Assembly: GCA_902774655.1 (NCBI GenBank)
Contig: CACYJD010000059.1
Location: forward strand, 1 to 6,513
From: an uncultured Erysipelotrichaceae bacterium
GTDB lineage: Bacteria; Bacillota_I; Bacilli_A; RFN20; CAG-826
DNA length: 6,513 nucleotides
Direction of reading: 5' to 3'
Each line of letters begins with the position of its first letter. The stretch's first letter is position 1. Shown here piece after piece: positions 1 to 4,908 of this stretch. A program made the translations under genes and the position numbers. A model generated the notes under the pieces. The model was not told where the DNA came from. It saw only the letters and a program-made list of their open reading frames with translations, and did not search any database.

Positions 1-1023
1 ACATTACTCGACTATAACCGCGCAGGAACTCCATTAATTGAAATTGTTTCAAAACCAGAAATTAGAAGTGGCGAAGAAGCAATGAAATACGTTGAGAAAA
101 TCCGCTCAATTGTTGTTTTCAGCGGAGTTAGTGATGGAAAAATGGAAGAAGGAAGCTTACGTTGTGACGTTAATATTTCCTTACGTCCATTTGGAAGTGA
201 GAAGTTTGGCACTAAAGTAGAAATTAAAAATATTAACTCAATCTCCCACATTCAAAGAGCGGTTGATTTTGAAATCGAACGTCAAACTAAACTCTTACTT
301 AATAACGAAGAAGTTAGACAAGAAACAAGACGTTATGATGACGCTACAAAAGAAACAATTTTAATGAGATTAAAAACATCAGCAGTGGACTATAAATACT
401 TCCCAGAAGCAAATATCCCACCTATTAAGTTGAGTGATGAATTTGTTAAAGAAGCTATTGATAGTTGCCCTGAACTTGCTGATAGCAAACTTAATAGATA
501 TAAAAATCAATTTGGTTTAAATGACTATGACGCAGGTTTATTAATCCAAGATAAAGACATTTCTATTTATTTTGATGACGCTGCTAAATTAACCAAATCA
601 TATAAGTTATTAGCGAACTGGATTAACGTCGATGTTAATGGTTATTTAAATAAAAATAACCTCAAGATTGGTGCGTTCCCAGTAAGCGCTAAAAACTTAG
701 CAGAACTTGTTGATTTAGTTGCAAGTAATGATGTCAGTTCAAATCAAGCTAGAGAAATCTTTGCTAAGATGTGCGCTGATAAGATTAGTGCAGCAGATGC
801 TAAGAAAGCTCTCGGTATTGCTTCACAAGTTTCAGATAATGACTTTATCTTAAAAGTTATTAATGAAGTTCTCGATGAGTTCCCTAACTCCATCGTTGAC
901 TATAAAGATGGTAAAGACCGTGCCTTAGGCTTCATGATTGGACAAGTTATGAAGAAGACCCAAGGTAAGGTTAACCCAAAACTTACAAGCGATTTATTGC
1001 TTGAAGAATTAAAAAAGAGGTAA
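1..1023 (+). CDS. gatB: Aspartyl/glutamyl-tRNA(Asn/Gln) amidotransferase subunit B, 3' part (5' end outside window)
   Basis: This is subunit B of the cytosolic GatCAB complex, which converts misacylated Asp-tRNA(Asn) and Glu-tRNA(Gln) to Asn-tRNA and Gln-tRNA using ammonia supplied by GatA. The frame is open from base 1 and gives 340 residues. The family is usually about 475 residues, so roughly the first 130 lie outside. Visible family motifs are YNRAGTPLIEIVSKPE (residues 5-20), EEGSLRCDVNISLRP (about 48-62), GTKVEIKNINS (about 69-79), and a Firmicute-type ETRRYDDATKETILMR followed by DYKYFPEANIPP (about 107-140). The last ~150 residues form the helical GatB/YqeY tRNA-binding domain. The ATG at 82 is internal, because conserved GatB sequence continues in frame before it. 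The stop is TAA at 1021-1023, with galE starting 4 nt later. gatC and gatA are probably upstream, which is inference. Nothing looks degenerate. Confidence 0.97.
   Translation, partial: TLLDYNRAGTPLIEIVSKPEIRSGEEAMKYVEKIRSIVVFSGVSDGKMEEGSLRCDVNISLRPFGSEKFGTKVEIKNINSISHIQRAVDFEIERQTKLLLNNEEVRQETRRYDDATKETILMRLKTSAVDYKYFPEANIPPIKLSDEFVKEAIDSCPELADSKLNRYKNQFGLNDYDAGLLIQDKDISIYFDDAAKLTKSYKLLANWINVDVNGYLNKNNLKIGAFPVSAKNLAELVDLVASNDVSSNQAREIFAKMCADKISAADAKKALGIASQVSDNDFILKVINEVLDEFPNSIVDYKDGKDRALGFMIGQVMKKTQGKVNPKLTSDLLLEELKKR
1016..1020 (+). promoter_or_regulatory. Ribosome binding site of galE, inside the end of gatB
   Basis: AGAGG (followed by T) lies 7 nt before the galE ATG at 1028, inside the last codons of gatB and next to its TAA. 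This fixes the galE start. It also implies that ribosomes finishing gatB pass over the galE initiation site, which suggests translational coupling (inference). Confidence 0.75.
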
Positions 1024-1027
1024 GTAT

Positions 1028-2053
1028 ATGGCTAAAAAAGAAATTTTAGTAACTGGTGGACTTGGTTATATCGGTTCACATACTGTCGTGGAATTAATCA
1101 AAAATGATTATGTTCCTGTTATCGTTGATAACTTATGCAACAGCAAGACAGAAGTCTTAAACCGTATTGAAACAATCACCGGCGTTAGACCTGAATTTAT
1201 TGAACTCGATGTTAGAGATGAAGCAGCTTTAGATAAAGTATTCAAAGCTCATCATATCTTCGCAGTTATCCACTTTGCAGGTTTAAAATCTGTTGGTGAA
1301 TCAGTCCAAAAACCAGATTTATATTATGATAACAACATCGGTTCTAGTAATGTCTTACTTAAAGTCATGAAAGATAATGGTGTTAAGAATATCGTATTTA
1401 GTAGCTCCGCTACAGTTTATGGTGAACCTAAACGTGTTCCACTTTATGAAAGTGATCCAATTGGTGAAACCACAAACCCATATGCAGAAACTAAAGTTAG
1501 AATTGAATATATCTTAAAAGATCTCGCTAAAGAAGATCCATCAATGAATATCGCTATTCTTAGATACTTCAACCCAATTGGCGCACATCCAAGTGGCTTA
1601 ATGGGTGAAGATCCTAGAGGTATTCCAAATAACTTAATGCCATACGTTACCCAAGTTGCAGTAGGTAAATTACCTCAATTACAAGTATTTGGTAATGACT
1701 ATCCTACACCTGATGGTACATGTATTCGTGACTACATCCACGTTGTCGACTTAGCAATTGGACACGTAAAAACATTAATTAAATTAGAAGAAAAACCAGG
1801 ATTAGTTATTTATAACTTAGGTACTGGTGTTGGTACTTCCGTTCTTGAATTAATTAATGCTTTCCAAAAAGCAAACAATATAAAGATTAACTATCGCATT
1901 GTTGGTAGAAGACCTGGTGACGTTCCAGAGAACTACGCTAACTGTGATAAAGCACTTAAAGAAATTGGTTTTAAAGCACAATATAACATTGTTGATTGCT
2001 GCCGTGATTCATGGAATTGGCAAAAGAAGAATCCACAAGGTTATAATGATTAA
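1028..2053 (+). CDS. galE: UDP-glucose 4-epimerase
   Basis: This is a cytosolic NAD-dependent short-chain dehydrogenase/reductase of the extended type. It interconverts UDP-glucose and UDP-galactose in the Leloir pathway and supplies UDP-Gal for glycans and glycolipids. It has 341 residues, close to the 338 of the E. coli enzyme. Visible motifs are the Rossmann GGLGYIGSHT (Gly10, Gly13, Gly16), HFAGLKSVGESVQKP (82-96), FSSSATVYGEP with catalytic Ser127, and NPYAETK with Tyr152 and Lys156 of the YxxxK pair. Also present are RYFNPIGAHPSG (179-190), RDYIHVVDLA (234-243) and the C-terminal RRPGDVPENYA (294-304). By motif alignment the residue matching the E. coli gate Tyr299 is Asn302, so UDP-N-acetyl sugars might also fit (inference). 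It lies 4 nt after gatB and 17 nt before the hydrolase, consistent with one transcript. The phosphoglucomutase gene on the opposite strand belongs to the same nucleotide-sugar route. Confidence 0.96.
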   Translation: MAKKEILVTGGLGYIGSHTVVELIKNDYVPVIVDNLCNSKTEVLNRIETITGVRPEFIELDVRDEAALDKVFKAHHIFAVIHFAGLKSVGESVQKPDLYYDNNIGSSNVLLKVMKDNGVKNIVFSSSATVYGEPKRVPLYESDPIGETTNPYAETKVRIEYILKDLAKEDPSMNIAILRYFNPIGAHPSGLMGEDPRGIPNNLMPYVTQVAVGKLPQLQVFGNDYPTPDGTCIRDYIHVVDLAIGHVKTLIKLEEKPGLVIYNLGTGVGTSVLELINAFQKANNIKINYRIVGRRPGDVPENYANCDKALKEIGFKAQYNIVDCCRDSWNWQKKNPQGYND

Positions 2054-2054
2054 T

Positions 2055-2060
2055 AAGGAG
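2055..2060 (+). promoter_or_regulatory. Ribosome binding site of the alpha/beta hydrolase gene
   Basis: AAGGAG is a near-consensus Shine-Dalgarno site, 10 nt before the ATG at 2071 and directly after the galE stop at 2051-2053. It supports the chosen start and efficient translation. Confidence 0.8.
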
Positions 2061-2070
2061 AAACTTATTT

Positions 2071-3012
2071 ATGGCTAGAGAAATAGTTAAACAAACTTTT
2101 AGTGATGGTAGTGAAAAGCTTGGATACGCTTGGACAATTAAAGATCCTATCGCTAATGTAATTATCGTTACAGGTATGGCGGAAACCGCTATTAGATATG
2201 ACGATTTTGCTAATTTCTTAAACAAGAATGGTTATGATGTCTTCTGTATCGATCATTATGGTCAAGGTTTAAACTGCCCTACAGAAGATATGTTAGGACA
2301 CGTACCTCCATCATTCTTCTCTAAATCTGTTAAAGATATCGATAGCTTAGTTACTAAATGTAGAGTAAGTTGCTTACCAACATATATCTTTGCTCACTCA
2401 ATGGGAAGCTTTATGCTTCAAGATTATATTCAACGTTTTACAGAGCACGTTAACAAAGTTATTATCTGTGGTACTGATGGACCAAACGATAAATTATTAT
2501 TCTGGGCAGGTTACACAATCGCTAGACTCACTGTTCATAAGAAGAATAGAGAGAAACCTGGTACATTCTTGAATAAATTATCATTCGGTAGTTATAACAA
2601 TCACTTCAAACCTACAAGAACCGAATATGACTGGTTAAGTAAGAATGAAGAAAACGTTGATAAATATATCGCTGATCCATACTGCGGATTTATGCCATCT
2701 AAAGGCTTCTATCGTGAATTCTTAAAAGGTAACAACCGTTTATTTAAGAGAAAATTCATTACTAAGATTAGAAAAGATATGTCTGTCTTATTAATCGCTG
2801 GTAAGGATGACCCAGTAGGCGCATATGGTAAAGGACCAACAGCGTTAGCGAAACTTTATAAGAAACTCGGACTTCAAGATGTCCAATTAAAACTATATGA
2901 TGGCTTACGTCATGAAATCTTAAATGAAAAAGAACATCAAGTGGTTTATGACGATATCTTAGCCTTCTTAAAAGAAGAAAAGAAATCCGCTGAAGAATTT
3001 ATTGGTAAATAA
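2071..3012 (+). CDS. Alpha/beta hydrolase, lysophospholipase / monoacylglycerol lipase-like (Hydrolase_4, serine aminopeptidase S33 type)
   Basis: This is a 313-residue single-domain alpha/beta hydrolase, similar in plan to the PldB / monoacylglycerol lipase group. The nucleophile elbow is AHSMG, with Ser110 as nucleophile. The acid is probably Asp247 in AGKDDPVGAYGKG, and the base is His281 in YDGLRHEIL. All three are in the expected order and spacing. The oxyanion region that usually reads HGxxEHxxRY appears here as TGMAETAIRY (34-43), followed by FANFLNKNGYDVFCIDHYGQG (47-67), which is typical of the family. The region between Ser110 and Asp247 would hold the cap (roughly 135-230). No signal peptide or convincing membrane segment is visible, so it is probably cytosolic. 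It is the last gene of the rightward cluster, with a terminator 19 nt after the stop. Likely substrates are acylglycerols, lysophospholipids or other small esters, but the sequence does not settle which. A peptidase role is possible but less likely. Confidence 0.88.
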   Translation: MAREIVKQTFSDGSEKLGYAWTIKDPIANVIIVTGMAETAIRYDDFANFLNKNGYDVFCIDHYGQGLNCPTEDMLGHVPPSFFSKSVKDIDSLVTKCRVSCLPTYIFAHSMGSFMLQDYIQRFTEHVNKVIICGTDGPNDKLLFWAGYTIARLTVHKKNREKPGTFLNKLSFGSYNNHFKPTRTEYDWLSKNEENVDKYIADPYCGFMPSKGFYREFLKGNNRLFKRKFITKIRKDMSVLLIAGKDDPVGAYGKGPTALAKLYKKLGLQDVQLKLYDGLRHEILNEKEHQVVYDDILAFLKEEKKSAEEFIGK

Positions 3013-3031
3013 TTCTATAGTAAACCAAATT

Positions 3032-3053
3032 AGGGGCCAAAAACTTGGCCCCT
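3032..3053 (+). terminator. Rho-independent terminator of the gatB-galE-hydrolase cluster
   Basis: A perfect 9-bp stem, AGGGGCCAA (3032-3040) with TTGGCCCCT (3045-3053), encloses an AAAC loop. The tract TTTAAATTTAT follows. The T-run is interrupted by AAA, so the tail is moderate, but the GC-rich stem is strong. It sits 19 nt after the hydrolase stop. Read from the other strand it has a poorer tail, so it mainly serves the + strand. Confidence 0.85.
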
Positions 3054-3126
3054 TTAAATTTATCTAAAAGGATAACAAAAGTCTCAAATATGCGACTTCC
3101 TATATGTTTTTTAGATAAATTAAAAG
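3052..3126. repeat. Long inverted repeat between the two convergent terminators
   Basis: AATTTATCTAAAA (3057-3069) and TTTTAGATAAATT (3109-3121) are perfect 13-bp inverted copies. With one A/A mismatch (3056 against 3122) the match extends to 3052-3069 against 3109-3126, 17 of 18 pairs. The 39-nt interior can fold further: AACA (3074-3077) with TGTT (3105-3108), and AAGTC (3079-3083) with GACTT (3094-3098) around a 10-nt loop. The arms coincide with the T-rich tails of the two flanking terminators, which is the simplest explanation. A small structured RNA or an intergenic palindromic element is the alternative. No coding sequence lies here. Confidence 0.7.
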
Positions 3127-3145
3127 CCCTGGCAATAACCAGGGC
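3126..3145 (-). terminator. Rho-independent terminator of the phosphoglucomutase gene
   Basis: The 7-bp perfect stem GCCCTGG (3126-3132) with CCAGGGC (3139-3145) encloses a 6-nt loop. On the minus strand it is followed by TTTTAATTTATC, a T-rich tail. It begins 16 nt after the stop codon of the phosphoglucomutase at 3162-3164. Orientation, position and tail all fit termination of the leftward transcript. Confidence 0.85.
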
Positions 3146-3161
3146 ACGTTCTATTTAGTGA

Positions 3162-4835
3162 TTAGGATCTAGCTTTTACGAATCCGTTAACGATATCAGC
3201 GTAAGCATTAACTTGATCCATGCCTTCAGCGAAGATATACGCTTTTAGTTTTGGTTCAGTACCGGATGGTCTGATTGTTAATGTTGCATTATTTGGTAAC
3301 CAATATTTGATAACGTTACTGCTTGGTAAATTAGCAGGTTCTTCGTGATCTTTATAATAGATAACTCCTTTTAAGATATCCATCTTGTGATCAACACCTT
3401 CTAATAAAGCTTCAAGTTCACCTCTACGGACATCTTCCATGAGCTTGTCCATGATTGATTGAGCGTTGATACCTTGGAAGTTGAAGTTGAGAGTGGCGGT
3501 CTTGAAATCACCAAATTCTTTATAAATTTCTTGTAATCTATCGTAGAGTGTTTGGCCGTTCTTTTGTGCTAAGTTAGCGGCTTCGCATAATAACATACAT
3601 GCGTTAACGCCATCTTTATCTCTTACTTCTGGGTTAGAAACGTAACCACAGGATTCTTCGAAACCAAAGATGAATCTAGAAACGTCACTTGTTTCTTCAA
3701 GTTTTCTAACTTCGGAGCAAATCCATTTAAATCCTGTTAAGCATTCAACGTATTCAATGCCCCATTTCTTACACATAAGGTTAATCATATCTGTAGAAAC
3801 AACAGTTTTAACCATGAATGGTTTTTCTGGAAGAGCACCATTAAGTTTACGTGCGTGATAAATGTAATCTAATAAGACAATAGCGACTTCGTTACCGGTA
3901 AGAATGATTGCTTCACCGTTTTGGTTAACAGCACAAGCACATCTATCTGAGTCTGGGTCAGTAGCGATTAATAAGTCTCTATTTTCTTTAAGTAATAAAT
4001 CAATACCTAATTGAAGAGCTTCTTTGAATTCTGGGTTTGGATATGGGCAAGTAGTGAAGTTGCCATCTGGATTTCTTTGTTCTGGGACTACCATAACATC
4101 TTTGAATCCATCTCTTTCTAAAACAGTAGTAACTGAGCGTAAACCTGCACCATTTAGTGGAGTATATACTAGTTTTACGGTTCTAGGTGATTTATCTAGT
4201 GATTGTTTTAATGTGGATTCATAGTAGGATTGAATGAGTTCTTCATCGATCCATTTAATGAGTCCTTTTTTAATAAATTCTTCTGTATCACCAGTCTTAA
4301 CATCATCAAAGATATCAATCTTTTGGATTTCAGCATAAACTGCATCAGCAGCTTCGGTGGTCATTTGGCAACCATCATTGCCATAGACTTTATAACCGTT
4401 ATACATCTTTGGGTTATGACTTGCTGTTACGTTAATACCTGCATCGCAGTGGAGATATCTAACTGCGTAAGATAGTGATGGTGTAGGCATTAATTCTTTA
4501 TAGATATGAGCAGTAATACCATTTGCTGCTAATACTGTAGCGGCTTCCAAAGCAAAGTCTCTAGAATTGTTTCTTGAGTCATATGCAATAGCGACACTAC
4601 CTTTTTTAATATAATTTGCCATAGCTTGGGTGGCTCTACGAATGACGTATTTGTTCATTCTGTTGATACCTAATCCCATGATTCCTCTTAATCCGGCAGT
4701 ACCGAATTTGAGATCATAGATAAAGCTATTAACAATATCTTCTTCTGAGAAGTTTTTGAGTTCTTCTAATTCAGCATTAGAAAGTGGGGAACGTTTTAAC
4801 CAACGTTCATATTCTTTTTTAATCTTTTCGTCCAT
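3162..4835 (-). CDS. pgcA: Phosphoglucomutase / phosphomannomutase (alpha-D-phosphohexomutase family)
   Basis: This is a cytosolic Mg-dependent enzyme that interconverts glucose 6-phosphate and glucose 1-phosphate through a phosphoserine, feeding UDP-glucose synthesis and downstream glycolipid and wall-glycan pathways. Its 557 residues match the longer Firmicute PgcA-type enzymes rather than the ~450-residue ManB/GlmM forms. All four family sites are intact: TASHNPKMYNGYK with phosphorylated Ser139, the metal loop DPDSDR (293-298), the sugar-specificity loop GFEESCGY (391-398) and the phosphate-binding RPSGTEPK (522-529). KFGTAGLRG (43-51) near the N-terminus is typical, and the GFEES loop favours a glucose/mannose phosphate substrate. 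The ATG start has GAGGT 7 nt upstream. A candidate promoter lies in the 73-nt gap before it, and a terminator follows. The symbol is by family resemblance; mutase activity on mannose 6-phosphate cannot be excluded. Confidence 0.94.
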   Translation of the reverse strand: MDEKIKKEYERWLKRSPLSNAELEELKNFSEEDIVNSFIYDLKFGTAGLRGIMGLGINRMNKYVIRRATQAMANYIKKGSVAIAYDSRNNSRDFALEAATVLAANGITAHIYKELMPTPSLSYAVRYLHCDAGINVTASHNPKMYNGYKVYGNDGCQMTTEAADAVYAEIQKIDIFDDVKTGDTEEFIKKGLIKWIDEELIQSYYESTLKQSLDKSPRTVKLVYTPLNGAGLRSVTTVLERDGFKDVMVVPEQRNPDGNFTTCPYPNPEFKEALQLGIDLLLKENRDLLIATDPDSDRCACAVNQNGEAIILTGNEVAIVLLDYIYHARKLNGALPEKPFMVKTVVSTDMINLMCKKWGIEYVECLTGFKWICSEVRKLEETSDVSRFIFGFEESCGYVSNPEVRDKDGVNACMLLCEAANLAQKNGQTLYDRLQEIYKEFGDFKTATLNFNFQGINAQSIMDKLMEDVRRGELEALLEGVDHKMDILKGVIYYKDHEEPANLPSSNVIKYWLPNNATLTIRPSGTEPKLKAYIFAEGMDQVNAYADIVNGFVKARS

Positions 4836-4842
4836 ATTTAAA

Positions 4843-4847
4843 ACCTC
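4843..4847 (-). promoter_or_regulatory. Ribosome binding site of the phosphoglucomutase gene
   Basis: On the minus strand GAGGT lies 7 nt before the ATG at 4835-4833. It supports that start and a canonical anti-Shine-Dalgarno interaction. Confidence 0.75.
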
Positions 4848-4854
4848 GATTATT

Positions 4855-4884
4855 ATTTTAAATGATTTATTAGTGTGGTTTCAA
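4855..4884 (-). promoter_or_regulatory. Candidate sigma-A-type promoter for the phosphoglucomutase gene
   Basis: On the minus strand, TTGAAA (4884-4879; 5 of 6 to TTGACA) is followed after 18 nt by TAAAAT (4860-4855; 5 of 6 to TATAAT). The start point would fall near 4848, giving a leader of only about 13 nt with the Shine-Dalgarno at its 5' end. That is tight and lowers confidence. In DNA this AT-rich, chance matches are common. Confidence 0.4.
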
Positions 4885-4894
4885 CAAGTTGAAA
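4879..4894. repeat. Short inverted repeat overlapping the candidate -35 element
   Basis: TTTCAAC (4879-4885), AA, then GTTGAAA (4888-4894) is a perfect 7-bp dyad. It covers the -35 hexamer proposed for the phosphoglucomutase promoter. It has no T-tract after it on the minus strand, so it is a poor terminator for the upstream surface-protein gene. An operator is possible but unproven. Confidence 0.45.
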
Positions 4895-4908
4895 AAATAT
4901 ATTAAAAA

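Noticed and set aside
12..251. Minus-strand frame within gatB
   Set aside because: It is antisense to highly conserved GatB motifs and has no supporting start site.
1971..2225. 84-residue minus-strand frame with a hydrophobic N-terminus
   Set aside because: It lies antisense to the end of galE and the start of the hydrolase, both strongly supported. The hydrophobicity comes from the complementary codons.
3052..3126. Transposon-like element (MITE) because of the inverted arms
   Set aside because: No target-site duplication is visible and the arms are explained by the tails of two convergent terminators.
3670..4475. Several plus-strand frames of 60-80 residues across the phosphoglucomutase gene
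   Set aside because: They are antisense to an intact enzyme with all four family motifs. Their sequences are composition shadows.
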